Below, one piece after another: positions 34,153-45,682 of a DNA stretch of 64,000 nt; the first letter of the stretch is position 1; each line of letters opens with the position of its first letter. A program made the translations under genes and the position numbers. This stretch comes from Cupriavidus respiraculi (GTDB taxonomy: Bacteria > Pseudomonadota > Gammaproteobacteria > Burkholderiales > Burkholderiaceae), in assembly GCF_914271545.1 (NCBI RefSeq), contig NZ_CAJZAH010000004.1, positions 354,179 to 418,178 on the forward strand. Reading direction: 5' to 3'. The notes below the pieces were generated by a model, which saw only the letters and a program-made list of their open reading frames with translations, made no database searches and was not told the DNA's origin.

Positions 34153-37086
34153 ATGGCCAGGAGCCCAACCGCCTCGACACCGCGCGCCGCCACGAAGTCT
34201 GCGAAGGCCGCGAAGACGGCGACGCCTGCAAAGAAAGCGAAGACATCGAAGACAGCGAGGACATCAAAGACAGCGAAGGATCCGAAGCCTCGGAAGACGG
34301 CGCCGGCAAAGCATGACGTGGCGGCGGACCCGCTCGCGCGATATCGCGGCATGCGGGACTTCGGCACGACCAGCGAGCCCAGCGGCGCGGCGGGCGAGCC
34401 GGCGCGCAAGAGCGCGACACGCGCGAAAAAAACGCCCGCGCTGTCCTTCGTGATTCAGAAGCACGCCGCGCGCCGTCTGCACTACGACTTCCGGCTGGAA
34501 CTCGACGGCACGCTGAAAAGCTGGGCCATCCCGAAGGGGCCGAGCCTGGACCCCGCGGACAAACGCATGGGCGTGCATGTCGAAGACCACCCCCTCGAAT
34601 ACGCGAGCTTCGAAGGCGTGATACCGGAAAAGCAGTATGGGGCTGGCACCGTGATCGTCTGGGACCGAGGCACCTGGGTGCCGGTCGGTGATCCGCACGA
34701 AGGCTATCGCAGCGGCAAGCTGAAGTTCGAGCTGCAGGGCGAGAAGTTGCACGGCGGCTGGACCCTGGTGAAGATGAAGAACCGCGCCGACGCGCGCCAG
34801 GAGCCCTGGCTGCTGATCAAGGAGCGCGACGACTGGGCGCGTCCGGCCGCGGAGTTCGACATCACGCAGGCGCTGCCGGACAGCGTGCTGTCCGGCGTCA
34901 TGCCGGCCGCCGGCGCCACGAAGGCGAAGAAGACAGCGGCCGGCGCGGCGGGCGCCAAGGCGTCGCGCGTCGCCGCGGCCGTCGAGGAACTCGAGCAGGA
35001 CGAGGATGTGGACGAGGGCGAGAGGGACGACGCCCCGCGTCCCGCGAAGCGCGGCGCACGCGGCAAGCGCGACGACGCGGCGCTGCCCGAAGGGGCGCGC
35101 CCCGGCCCGCTGCCGCTGACGCTCGCGCCGCAACTGGCCACGCTGGTGAGCGAAGCCCCGGCCCATCCGGACCAATGGGTCTACGAGGTCAAGTTCGACG
35201 GCTATCGCATCCTGGCGCGCGTCGACGGCGGCAAGGTGACGCTGTTCACCCGCAACGGCCACGACTGGACCGCGAAGCTCAAATCGCTGGCGCAGCAGGT
35301 CGCAGCGCTCGGCCTGCCGTCGGGCTGGCTGGACGGCGAGATCGTGGTCGTCGGCGAGGATGGCAACACCGATTTCCAGGCGCTGCAGAACGCGTTTGAC
35401 AGCGCGCGCACCGACAGCATCCAGTACTTCGTGTTCGATCTGCCCTTCTACGCGGGACACGATCTGCGCAAGGTACCCCTGGTGGAACGGCGCGCGCTGC
35501 TGCGGCGCCTGTTCCAGTCCGATGCTCCGCCGCACCGCGTGCGCTTCTCCGAAAGCTTCGAGGTGGGCGCGGGCGAGATCCTGACGGCGGCGTGCCGGCT
35601 GCGGCTCGAGGGCGTCATCGGCAAACGGCTCGACGCGCCGTACGTGTCCCGCCGCTCGGACAGCTGGATCAAGCTCAAATGCAGCGAGCGCCAGGAGTTT
35701 GTCATCGGCGGCTTCACCGAGCCGCAGGGCAGCCGCACCGGCATCGGGGCGCTGCTGCTCGGCATCCATGACGAACAGGGACGGCTCGTGTACGCGGGCA
35801 AGGTCGGAACCGGCTTCGATACCGATACGCTGCAGGACATCCGCAGGAAACTGGACGCCGTGCGCGCCGAGGCAGCGCCCTTCCACCACGTGCCCACGGG
35901 CGTCAAGGGACTATGGGTGCGGCCCAAGCTCGTGGCCGAGGTCTCGTTCGGCGCCTGGACCAAGGACGGCCTGATCCGGCACTCCGTGTTCCATGGGTTG
36001 CGCACCGACAAGAGCGCGGGCGCGATCGGCCGGGAGAAGGCGGTGCCACCGCCCGACAGCGATAGCGGCGGCTCGCCGCCGCGCGGGGCCAGGGCCGCCG
36101 CCAAAGCCGGGCCCGCCGCGGGCAAGGCCGGCCGCCCCGCCCCGGGGGGGACCACGGGCGCTGCCGCGGCCCGCTCTGGCGGCAAGGGCGGCGCCGGCAC
36201 GATCGGCGGCATCAAGGTAAGCCATGCCGACCGCGTGATCGACCCGTCGACGGGACTGACCAAGGGCGACCTGGTCCGCTACTACGAGGCCGTCGGACCG
36301 GTCATGCTGCCGCACCTGGCCGGGCGCCCGGTGGCGCTGGTGCGCGGCCCCACGGGCGTGGGCGGCGAGCTGTTCTTCCAGAAGCATGGCGACACGCTGC
36401 GCATGCCCGGCATCCGGCAGCTGGACCCCAGCCTCTGGCCGGAGCACCCGCCGCTGCTGGAGGTCGCGACCGAGACCGGGCTGGTGGCCGCCGCGCAGCT
36501 CAACGTCATCGAATTCCACACGTGGAATGCGGACAAGCGCAGCATCGAGAAGCCGGACCGCATCGTCTTCGACCTGGACCCCGGCGAGGGCGTACCCTGG
36601 CAGCACGTCACCGAGGCGGCCGCCCTCACGCGAGCCATGCTGGAGGAGCTGGGTCTGGTGCCGTTCCTGAAAACGAGCGGCGGCAAGGGGCTGCACGTGG
36701 TCGTGCCGCTGCAGCGCAAGCTGGAGTGGGACGAGGTGAAAGCGTTCTCGCAGGACGTGGTGGTCCATATGGCCCGGACCATCCCCCAACGCTTCGTGGC
36801 CAAGAGCGGGCCGCGCAACCGCGTCGGCAAGATCTTCATTGACTACCTGCGCAACGGCCGAGGCGCCACCACGGCGGCCGCCTTCTCGGCGCGGGCCCGC
36901 CCGGGGCTGGGCGTCTCCATGCCGATCCATTGGGAAGAACTCAAATCGCTGCGCTCGGGCGCGCAATGGACCATCGACGACGCCATCGCGCGGGTGAACG
37001 AGATGGCGGACGACGATCCCTGGGCCGGCTACGCGTCCACGCGCCAAACCCTCGCCGCTGCCATCAAGCGCATCCGCGCCGACTGA
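34153..37086 (+). CDS. ligD: Multifunctional ATP-dependent DNA ligase D (NHEJ)
   Basis: 977 residues from ATG 34153. Domain order is phosphoesterase - ligase - polymerase. A Lys/Ala/Thr-rich N-terminal tail (residues 14-55) precedes the 3'-phosphoesterase domain (about 98-250, with KHAARRLHYDFRLELDG). The adenylating Lys is about residue 347 in YEVKFDGYR, and the OB fold follows. After an Ala/Gly/Lys-rich linker, the primase-like polymerase domain runs from about 685 to the end, with the metal-binding Asp pair in FDLDPGEG near 807. With Ku it repairs double-strand breaks by end joining. Ku lies 3 kb downstream in the same direction, separated by two other genes. Confidence 0.96.
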   Translation: MARSPTASTPRAATKSAKAAKTATPAKKAKTSKTARTSKTAKDPKPRKTAPAKHDVAADPLARYRGMRDFGTTSEPSGAAGEPARKSATRAKKTPALSFVIQKHAARRLHYDFRLELDGTLKSWAIPKGPSLDPADKRMGVHVEDHPLEYASFEGVIPEKQYGAGTVIVWDRGTWVPVGDPHEGYRSGKLKFELQGEKLHGGWTLVKMKNRADARQEPWLLIKERDDWARPAAEFDITQALPDSVLSGVMPAAGATKAKKTAAGAAGAKASRVAAAVEELEQDEDVDEGERDDAPRPAKRGARGKRDDAALPEGARPGPLPLTLAPQLATLVSEAPAHPDQWVYEVKFDGYRILARVDGGKVTLFTRNGHDWTAKLKSLAQQVAALGLPSGWLDGEIVVVGEDGNTDFQALQNAFDSARTDSIQYFVFDLPFYAGHDLRKVPLVERRALLRRLFQSDAPPHRVRFSESFEVGAGEILTAACRLRLEGVIGKRLDAPYVSRRSDSWIKLKCSERQEFVIGGFTEPQGSRTGIGALLLGIHDEQGRLVYAGKVGTGFDTDTLQDIRRKLDAVRAEAAPFHHVPTGVKGLWVRPKLVAEVSFGAWTKDGLIRHSVFHGLRTDKSAGAIGREKAVPPPDSDSGGSPPRGARAAAKAGPAAGKAGRPAPGGTTGAAAARSGGKGGAGTIGGIKVSHADRVIDPSTGLTKGDLVRYYEAVGPVMLPHLAGRPVALVRGPTGVGGELFFQKHGDTLRMPGIRQLDPSLWPEHPPLLEVATETGLVAAAQLNVIEFHTWNADKRSIEKPDRIVFDLDPGEGVPWQHVTEAAALTRAMLEELGLVPFLKTSGGKGLHVVVPLQRKLEWDEVKAFSQDVVVHMARTIPQRFVAKSGPRNRVGKIFIDYLRNGRGATTAAAFSARARPGLGVSMPIHWEELKSLRSGAQWTIDDAIARVNEMADDDPWAGYASTRQTLAAAIKRIRAD

Positions 37087-37128
37087 ACTGAAGGGCCCCG
37101 ACGCGGCGGGTGCAGCCGGCACCGCGGA

Positions 37129-37143
37129 GGGCACGGTTCTTGC
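37129..37143 (+). promoter_or_regulatory. Sigma-54 promoter candidate for a secreted small protein
   Basis: GGGCACGGTTCTTGC: GG (37130-37131) and GC (37142-37143) ten bases apart. Apart from the first base it matches TGGCACG-N4-TTGC fully. The leader to ATG 37221 would be about 66 bases. Confidence 0.6.
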
Positions 37144-37220
37144 CACTCTGTGCGCATGGAAACGCTCGCCGGCCTGCCCGGCCGCGGGCGCATCACGACC
37201 GTTCGCCGCAGGGAGGCCCT

Positions 37221-37607
37221 ATGAACCGTTCTCCGTTTGCCAACTTCGCGACCTCCGTCGCCCGCGCCCTTGCCCCTCGACCGTGGCTGGCCGCAGCCGC
37301 CTTTGCCGCCGCGCTGGGCGCCCTGCCCGCGCATGCGAAGCTGCCCCCGCCAACACCGGAGCAGCAGCAGGCGGCCGACGCCAAGAAGGCTCGCGAAGCC
37401 GAGGAAGCCAAGCGCCAGGCGGAGGCGCTGGGCAAGGTGCAGGACACCATTGCCGCCCGTTTCGGCAAGGGCCCCAGCACCCCCACCTCGCAGACCGCTC
37501 CCGGCGACTTGCCCCAGAAGGCAGTCGAAGCGCCCGGCACCAGCGGCCCGCGCGGGGGCACCGCACCTAGCGCGGAGGCTCACTCTGGCGAAGCGCAACG
37601 CCGTTGA
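37221..37607 (+). CDS. Secreted Ala/Lys/Glu-rich small protein
   Basis: 128 residues from ATG 37221; GGGAGG lies five bases upstream. A signal peptide (WLAAAAFAAALGALPAHA) is followed by a charged helical region (PEQQQAADAKKAREAEEAKRQ...) likely to form a coiled coil or single helix, then a Pro/Gly/Ser-rich tail. It sits between ligD and the hybrid kinase gene. No known family; an upstream sigma-54-type promoter is the only clue to its regulation. Confidence 0.7.
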   Translation: MNRSPFANFATSVARALAPRPWLAAAAFAAALGALPAHAKLPPPTPEQQQAADAKKAREAEEAKRQAEALGKVQDTIAARFGKGPSTPTSQTAPGDLPQKAVEAPGTSGPRGGTAPSAEAHSGEAQRR

Positions 37608-37808
37608 GGCGCCCGGACCACTGGAGGGTCAGACCTTCCCGGCGGGTAACGCCGGGATCTGCGGAGCCACGCATTCTTTACAACACGTCTTTCGGCACGC
37701 TGGTAATTCCTACAACACACCATGCGTAGACCGGCGGTCCGTGCCCGGGAGCCCGGACCTCGCCGAATGCAACAGGCTGATTTGAAAAACGATATCCCTG
37801 AACACGCC

Positions 37809-39959
37809 ATGAATAGTCAACCCCCTCCGTCCACGCCCGGTCCCGCTGACGCGACGCGCCCTTTGCTGCTGGTGGTGGATGACAACGATGGGTCCCGCTA
37901 TGTGAAGAGCCGCATCCTGCGCCGCGCCGGCTACGCCGTGCTGGAAGCGAGCACAGGCGAGTCGGCGCTTGCGCTGGTGCGCCGCTATGGTCCCGACCTG
38001 GTGCTGCTGGACATGCGGCTACCCGACATCGACGGCCTGCGGGTGTGTCAGTTGATCAAGGACGACCCCGAGAGCGGCCGCACGCTGATCCTGCATACCT
38101 CGGGCAACACCAGCAATCCCCGCTACCGCGCCGAGGCGCTGGATCACGGCGCCGACAGCTATCTGGTCGAGCCGGTCGAGCCGGAGGAACTGGTGGCCAG
38201 CGTCAAGGCGCTGCTGCGGCTGCGCCAGGCCGAGGAGGCGTATCACCGGACGTCGCAGGCCCTGCGCGACAATGAACTGCTGTTCCGGCAGCTGGCCGAC
38301 AACCTCTCCGATGTGCTGTGGATCTTCGATCCGGCCGAACGGCGTTTCCTGTTCGTCAGTCCGGCGTTTTTCGCGCTGAGCGGGCGTCCCCCCGAGGCGC
38401 TGCAGAACGGCGGGAGCCGCAGCTTCGAGTGGATCGACCCCAGGGACCGCGAGCGCGTTCGCACCGCGTGCGACTCCATGCTGCGCGATGGCCGCCTGGA
38501 CATCGAGTTCTCGCTGCTGCGCCCCGACGGCGAGGCGCGCCAGGTGCGCGCGCGCGCGTTCCCGGTGACCAACGTCAAGGGCGAGCTTTATCGCGTGGCC
38601 GGCGTCTGCGAGGACGTCACCGAGCAGAAGCGCGCCGAGAAGATGCTGGTCGAGGAGGAGCGCCGCAAGGACGATTTCCTCGCGATGCTGGTTCACGAAC
38701 TGCGCAACCCGCTCGCGCCGATGCGCAGCGCCGCGGATCTGATGATGCATCTGGCGCCGTCGCGCGAAGACAACTTCAAGGCGCGCGACATCATCGCGCG
38801 CCAGCTCTATCACCTGACCCGGCTGGTGGACGACCTGCTCGACATCTCCCGCTTCACGCAGGGCCGCATCGTGCTGCGGCACGACCTGGTCGAGCTGCGC
38901 AACGCCTTGAGCACCGCCGTGGAGACGGTCAAGCCGCTGATCGAATCGCGCAACCACACGCTGCGGCTGTCGGTGCCCGAGGGACCGATGCCGGTGCGCG
39001 GCGATCTGGTCCGCCTTACGCAGATCTTCGGCAACCTGCTGAACAACGCTGCCAAGTACACCCCGCCCGACGGATTGCTGACGCTGGATGTCACCGCCGA
39101 TCAGGGCATGGTGACGGTGCGGATCACCGACAACGGCACGGGCCTGTCGCCCGAACGCGTGCGCGCGATGCGGGACAGCTTCGCCACCACGGACTCCGGG
39201 GCGGTCGCCGTCTCGGGCGGCGATGGCCCGGGCATCGGCCTGTCGCTGGTACACAAGCTGGTCAGCCTGCACGGCGGCCGGCTCTCGGTCGAAAGTGCGG
39301 GCCCCGGCCACGGCAGCACCTTTATCGTGTCGCTGCCGGTGGAGCCGTGGCGCAGCTGGAAGCCGTCAACGCGCTCGCTGCACCAACCCGCCGGCCGTCC
39401 CCGCAACGTGCTGGTGGTCGACGACAACGTCGATGCGCTCGAAGCGATGGCGATGACGCTGGAGGCCCTGGGCCACACCGTGATCACCGCGCTCGACGGC
39501 GGTGCCGCCATGGTCCGCGCGCTCAAGTACAAGCCGGACGTGGTCCTGCTGGATTTGGGAATGCCGGGCATGGATGGCTTCGAGATCGCGCAGCGGCTGC
39601 GCGCCATCCCGGACCTCGCCCACATGCGCATCATCGCCCTGACCGGCTACAGCCAGCCGGCCGACCGGGTGCGCACCAAGGCGGCGGGGTTCGACCATCA
39701 CCTGACCAAGCCGGTCGACCTGGAAGAGCTGTCGCGGGTGCTGAACGCCGATGGCGGCGCTTCCGGCGACGGCGCCGCTTCCGCACCTGCCGACAAGACA
39801 GACAAGGAGACCACCATGCATACCACGCCCGAACCCGACACCACGCCGGATACCCCGCCGGTGCCGCCCGGCCCCGAGGTGCCCGATCCCGATCCGCACG
39901 AGCCCGTCATGGATCCGCCGCCGGGCGACATTCCCCCGCCCCCGCCGCAGCGCGCCTGA
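37809..39959 (+). CDS. Hybrid histidine kinase (REC-PAS-HisKA-HATPase-REC)
   Basis: 716 residues from ATG 37809; ATGs at 37767 and 37722 are in frame, and none has a strong ribosome-binding site. No membrane helix, so it is cytoplasmic. Order: receiver 1 (about 19-137, Asp 68 in LLDMRLPD), PAS (about 160-275), HisKA with His 296 (MLVHELRNPLAP), HATPase (NLLNNAAKY, GIGLSL), receiver 2 (DVVLLDLGMPG). In receiver 1 the usual Lys is Glu (YLVEPVEP). The last 47 residues are a Pro/Asp-rich tail behind an internal ATG with a perfect ribosome-binding site. It lies between the ligD region and Ku. Confidence 0.88.
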   Translation: MNSQPPPSTPGPADATRPLLLVVDDNDGSRYVKSRILRRAGYAVLEASTGESALALVRRYGPDLVLLDMRLPDIDGLRVCQLIKDDPESGRTLILHTSGNTSNPRYRAEALDHGADSYLVEPVEPEELVASVKALLRLRQAEEAYHRTSQALRDNELLFRQLADNLSDVLWIFDPAERRFLFVSPAFFALSGRPPEALQNGGSRSFEWIDPRDRERVRTACDSMLRDGRLDIEFSLLRPDGEARQVRARAFPVTNVKGELYRVAGVCEDVTEQKRAEKMLVEEERRKDDFLAMLVHELRNPLAPMRSAADLMMHLAPSREDNFKARDIIARQLYHLTRLVDDLLDISRFTQGRIVLRHDLVELRNALSTAVETVKPLIESRNHTLRLSVPEGPMPVRGDLVRLTQIFGNLLNNAAKYTPPDGLLTLDVTADQGMVTVRITDNGTGLSPERVRAMRDSFATTDSGAVAVSGGDGPGIGLSLVHKLVSLHGGRLSVESAGPGHGSTFIVSLPVEPWRSWKPSTRSLHQPAGRPRNVLVVDDNVDALEAMAMTLEALGHTVITALDGGAAMVRALKYKPDVVLLDLGMPGMDGFEIAQRLRAIPDLAHMRIIALTGYSQPADRVRTKAAGFDHHLTKPVDLEELSRVLNADGGASGDGAASAPADKTDKETTMHTTPEPDTTPDTPPVPPGPEVPDPDPHEPVMDPPPGDIPPPPPQRA
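39816..39959 (+). CDS. Possible separate Pro-rich 47-residue peptide inside the kinase 3' end
   Basis: ATG 39816 is in frame with the kinase and is preceded by AAGGAGACCACC, a near-ideal ribosome-binding site and spacing. The peptide starts MHTTPEPDTTPDTPPVPPG and ends PPPPPQRA, and is almost entirely Pro, Asp, Glu and Thr. It could be made independently as well as as a tail. Confidence 0.45.
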   Translation: MHTTPEPDTTPDTPPVPPGPEVPDPDPHEPVMDPPPGDIPPPPPQRA

Positions 39960-40035
39960 GCGATGACGGCGCAACGCACCAGATCGCGCCGGGCGGCGCG
40001 CTTCGCCTACGGGCGCCACTAGCGGGAGAACTGCC

Positions 40036-41019
40036 ATGCCACGCGTCATCTGGAAGGGCGCCATCTCGTTCGGCCTGGTCAATATCCCCGTGGTGCTGAA
40101 GGCGGCCGCGCGCGACAACGCGCTGGACTTCGACTGGCTGGACGAGCGTGACATGTCGCCGGTCGGCTATCAGCGGGTGAACAAGCGCACCGGCAAGACG
40201 GTCGACAAGGACCACATCGTCAAGGGCTACCAGTACGAGAAAGGCGAGTACGTGCTGCTGTCGCCGGAAGACTTCCGCCAGGCCAACGTGGAGGCCACGC
40301 AGACGGTCGACATCGTCAGCTTCGTCGAGGCGGACCGGATTCCGCCGTACTACTTCGAGACGCCCTACTACCTGGAGCCGGACAAGCGCGGCGACAAGGG
40401 CTACGCGCTGCTGCGCGAGACCCTGCGCCAGACCGGCCGCGCGGCGCTTGCGCTGGTGGTGATCCACAACCGGCAGCATCTGGCCGCGGTGCTGGTGCTG
40501 GACCAGGCGCTGGTGCTCAACACGATGCGCTGGGCCGAGGAAGTGCTGCCGATGGACGACCTGCGCCTGCCTGCTGGCGGCACCAAGAGTGCCGGCGTCA
40601 GTCCGCGCGAGATCGAGATGGCGGCGAGACTGGTCGAGGACATGCAGGAAGACTGGTCCCCCGAGGCCTACCGCGATACCTACCGCGACGATCTGCTCAA
40701 GCGCATCGAGGAAAAGATCTCGGCCGGCAAGACCCATGTGCTCACGCCCGCGGACGCGGGCGACACCGGCACGCGCAAGTCCGCCGACGTCATCGACATG
40801 ATGGCGCTGCTCAAGCAGAGCATTGCCCAGCGCGGCGGCGACGGCAAGGCGGCGGGCAAATCGGCGAAGGCCGAGAAGCCGGAGAAAGCGGAGAAAGCGG
40901 AGAAGCCTGCCGCGAAGAAAAGCACGAAGGCCAGCACCAAGCGGGCACCGGCGAAAAAGAAAACGGCCGCTTCAGCGAAGCGGCCGGCGACCAAGGCGGC
41001 TCAGCGCAAGACAGCCTGA
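40036..41019 (+). CDS. ku: Ku DNA-end-binding protein (NHEJ)
   Basis: 327 residues from ATG 40036, with CGGGAG upstream. Opens MPRVIWKGAISFGLVNIPV, the hallmark of bacterial Ku. The central core includes YEKGEYVLLSPEDF and the ETPYYLEPD segment. Bacterial Ku homodimers ring the broken DNA end and recruit LigD. A Lys/Ala-rich C-terminal tail of about 60 residues (KAEKPEKAEKAEKPAAKKST...) is typical of proteobacterial Ku and contributes to DNA binding. It follows the hybrid kinase by 76 bases. Confidence 0.96.
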   Translation: MPRVIWKGAISFGLVNIPVVLKAAARDNALDFDWLDERDMSPVGYQRVNKRTGKTVDKDHIVKGYQYEKGEYVLLSPEDFRQANVEATQTVDIVSFVEADRIPPYYFETPYYLEPDKRGDKGYALLRETLRQTGRAALALVVIHNRQHLAAVLVLDQALVLNTMRWAEEVLPMDDLRLPAGGTKSAGVSPREIEMAARLVEDMQEDWSPEAYRDTYRDDLLKRIEEKISAGKTHVLTPADAGDTGTRKSADVIDMMALLKQSIAQRGGDGKAAGKSAKAEKPEKAEKAEKPAAKKSTKASTKRAPAKKKTAASAKRPATKAAQRKTA

Positions 41020-41069
41020 GCCGGGCGCCCGCGCCGGGGGCGGCTTGACCACCGGCGCGGCATCGACGC

Positions 41070-41528
41070 TCAGGCCCACGGATCGTAGCGATCTTCCTTC
41101 CAGTACGGCGAAGCGCCGTAGTAATCATGGATGCTGGTGGCCCACTGCGAATCGGCCATGGTCGGCCAGTGCTCCTTGTCGAAGCCGGGCGCCGCCTGCA
41201 GCTTTTCCTTGTCCACGCCGAGCACGAAACATTTACGGCGGGTATCCAGTGTCAGCGCGGACCACGGCACCGCGAACAGCTTCTCGCCGATGCCGAGGAA
41301 GCCGCCGAACGACAGCACGGCGTAGGCCACGCGGCCGCCGCGCACATCGAGCATGATGTGGTCGATGGTGCCGAGGTCCTCGCCGCCGGGGCCGATCACG
41401 TTGTTGCCTTCCAGCGTATCGGCGGCCATCACGAAGGGGCCAGGACCGCTGCGGTTCTCGTCGATGTCGCCGACGATGGCGGCGCCGCCGGTGGGAAGAT
41501 CGCCGGTGGGGGGTTCAACTGGATTCAT
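41070..41528 (-). CDS. PRC-barrel domain protein
   Basis: 152 residues; ATG 41528 is preferred over 41534 because AGGAGG is then eight bases upstream. The PRC-barrel is clear: MAADTLEGNNVIGPGGEDLGTIDHIMLDVRGGRVAYAVLSFGG, then KLFAVPWSALTLDT. Single PRC-barrel proteins are often stress-associated in proteobacteria; the name comes from photosynthetic reaction centre H subunits. The C-terminus (WATSIHDYYGASPYW) is a recognisable tail. It is the last of a minus-strand run with the glycine-zipper and Lys/Ala-rich genes, and converges on ku. Confidence 0.85.
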   Translation of the reverse strand: MNPVEPPTGDLPTGGAAIVGDIDENRSGPGPFVMAADTLEGNNVIGPGGEDLGTIDHIMLDVRGGRVAYAVLSFGGFLGIGEKLFAVPWSALTLDTRRKCFVLGVDKEKLQAAPGFDKEHWPTMADSQWATSIHDYYGASPYWKEDRYDPWA

Positions 41529-41611
41529 CTGCATTACCTCCTGCTCGGTGGTGAACCTGGTACGCGACCGGCGGCAACGGCCGCGCGATCAACGGGTGAA
41601 GCGGGGTGAAT

Positions 41612-42202
41612 TCACGGCCGGCTGGCCGGCACGGGCGGCACCAGCGGATCGAAGTCCACCCATCGTCCCTCGCTCCAGCGGCCATAGGCGCGTTCCAGAT
41701 CCATCGCGCCAGCCTCGCGCAGCACGTCGGCCGCGGTCTGCCGGTTGTTCTCGTCGACGCGCACGGCCAGCAGCACGCCCGCATCGCGTTCCGTCTTGCC
41801 GTCGATGGTGTTGGTCGCCGGCAGGTTTTCCTCGCGCGGCGCATTGGAGGCGCCATCGCGCGTCATGGCCAGCGCGCCGACCAGCGAACCGAGATAGGCG
41901 CCCAGGCCCGTGGCCAACGCCATGACGAGCACCGACGCCTGCATCAGCGCGAGCGCCACCGCGCCCAGCACGGCACCGGCGATCGCACCGATCACGATGC
42001 CGCGGCCAGCACCCGCGCCGGCCTTCTTGGCGCCGGCATCGACCTTCACATCGCCGCCGATCGGAAAGCGGCCGTGCTGGCCGGCCGGATTGACAAAGAA
42101 GAGGGTGACGTCGTCTTCCTGAAAGCCGCGCGAAAAAAGCTGGCCGGCGGCAGCTTCCGCGGCGACGAATGTGTCGAAGCGACCGGCAATGATGAGCGAC
42201 AT
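41612..42202 (-). CDS. Glycine-zipper membrane protein
   Basis: 196 residues from ATG 42202, with AGGAG upstream. The N-terminus (MSLIIAGRFDTFVAAEAAAGQLFSRGF) is a ferredoxin-like fold found in general-stress proteins. The centre carries two Gly/Ala-rich membrane helices (IVIGAIAGAVLGAVALALM and VLVMALATGLGAYLGSLVGAL), a glycine zipper. A second ferredoxin-like half (GVLLAVRVDENNRQTAADVLREAGA) follows. This resembles DUF1269-like/YflT-flavoured stress membrane proteins. It probably belongs to the same transcript as the Lys/Ala-rich gene upstream (89-base gap). Confidence 0.75.
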   Translation of the reverse strand: MSLIIAGRFDTFVAAEAAAGQLFSRGFQEDDVTLFFVNPAGQHGRFPIGGDVKVDAGAKKAGAGAGRGIVIGAIAGAVLGAVALALMQASVLVMALATGLGAYLGSLVGALAMTRDGASNAPREENLPATNTIDGKTERDAGVLLAVRVDENNRQTAADVLREAGAMDLERAYGRWSEGRWVDFDPLVPPVPASRP

Positions 42203-42291
42203 GGCTTCTCCTGCGGATCAAGCGAACGCAGCGCCGGCGGCGCTGCGCGGGGGTCTTGGGTGGTTGGGGTCCCGGACGCCCGGCGCGCGGT

Positions 42292-43705
<1,414 letters not shown>

Positions 43706-43766
43706 GGGCACTCAGGTTGTGATGAACCACCATCGCGGGCGGAAAGGTTTGTGGTTGCCGGATGCC

Positions 43767-43784
43767 AAGCATACCTTGGGCCAA
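43767..43784 (-). promoter_or_regulatory. Sigma-54 promoter candidate for the sensor-less kinase
   Basis: Minus strand TTGGCCCAAGGTATGCTT with GG-N10-GC spacing exact (plus strand 43781-43782 and 43769-43770). The -24 box TGGCCC is the same as that at 42720-42736; the -12 is ATGC rather than TTGC. Leader about 52 bases. Confidence 0.55.
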
Positions 43785-43896
43785 GGAGCGTCCCTCGGAT
43801 GGTCGTGCCCGGTCGGGATGCGGGTGCAACGGGCGGTGCGGGACATCATGCCCGGGAGCGGTGTCGCGGCGTGCCGTGCTTGTGGGCCGCGCCACC

Positions 43897-45306
<1,410 letters not shown>

Positions 45307-45592
45307 AGGCTTGAAGTAGCTGCGGCCGGCGCGCCGCGCCGGCTTGGCATGGATTACACGGAAGCCGGCGGGCAATGGTGGCGCCGGGAGCCGGCTTCCT
45401 TCGAAAAGGCGGCCGGGGCGGAACGCCCTGAGCATGAAGCCGGAACGGGTCCAGCCTGCGTGCCCGCTATTGCGCTCGTGCGGGAGATAGATTCCATTCT
45501 ATGCAAGGCTGGCAGCGCAACATACCAGTGTTCGTCTGACATGAAAACGGCGCTGCCCGTGGTAAAAAAAACAATTGGTCGCGCCCCCACCC

Positions 45593-45609
45593 AGGCGCTA
45601 GCATTGCTT
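45593..45609 (+). promoter_or_regulatory. Sigma-54 promoter candidate for the orphan activator
   Basis: AGGCGCTAGCATTGCTT with GG (45594-45595) and GC (45606-45607) exactly ten apart; -12 box perfect (TTGCTT), -24 box partial (AGGCGC). Leader about 64 bases. Confidence 0.45.
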
Positions 45610-45625
45610 ACAACCGTTCACCATC

Positions 45626-45659
45626 ACGTTGCCGCCCGGCCGCAGGCCTGCGGCAACGT
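45626..45659 (+). promoter_or_regulatory. Hairpin in the orphan activator leader
   Basis: ACGTTGCCGC (45626-45635) and GCGGCAACGT (45650-45659) form a perfect 10-base stem around a GC-rich 14-base loop, ending 23 bases before the ATG. It may act as an attenuator, mRNA stabiliser or weak terminator. Confidence 0.45.
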
Positions 45660-45682
45660 GTGTTTATAGCCAGCCAACGTCC

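Larger units (their letters stand above)
45307..45682. other. Divergent region between two sigma-54 activator genes
   Basis: 376 bases. Contains an A-rich GGTAAAAAAAACA (45561-45573), a sigma-54 promoter candidate (45593-45609), a long hairpin (45626-45659) and a weaker minus-strand GG-N10-GC match (CGGCGCCACCATTGC, around 45371-45386) that could serve the response regulator gene. No gene seen. Confidence 0.5.
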
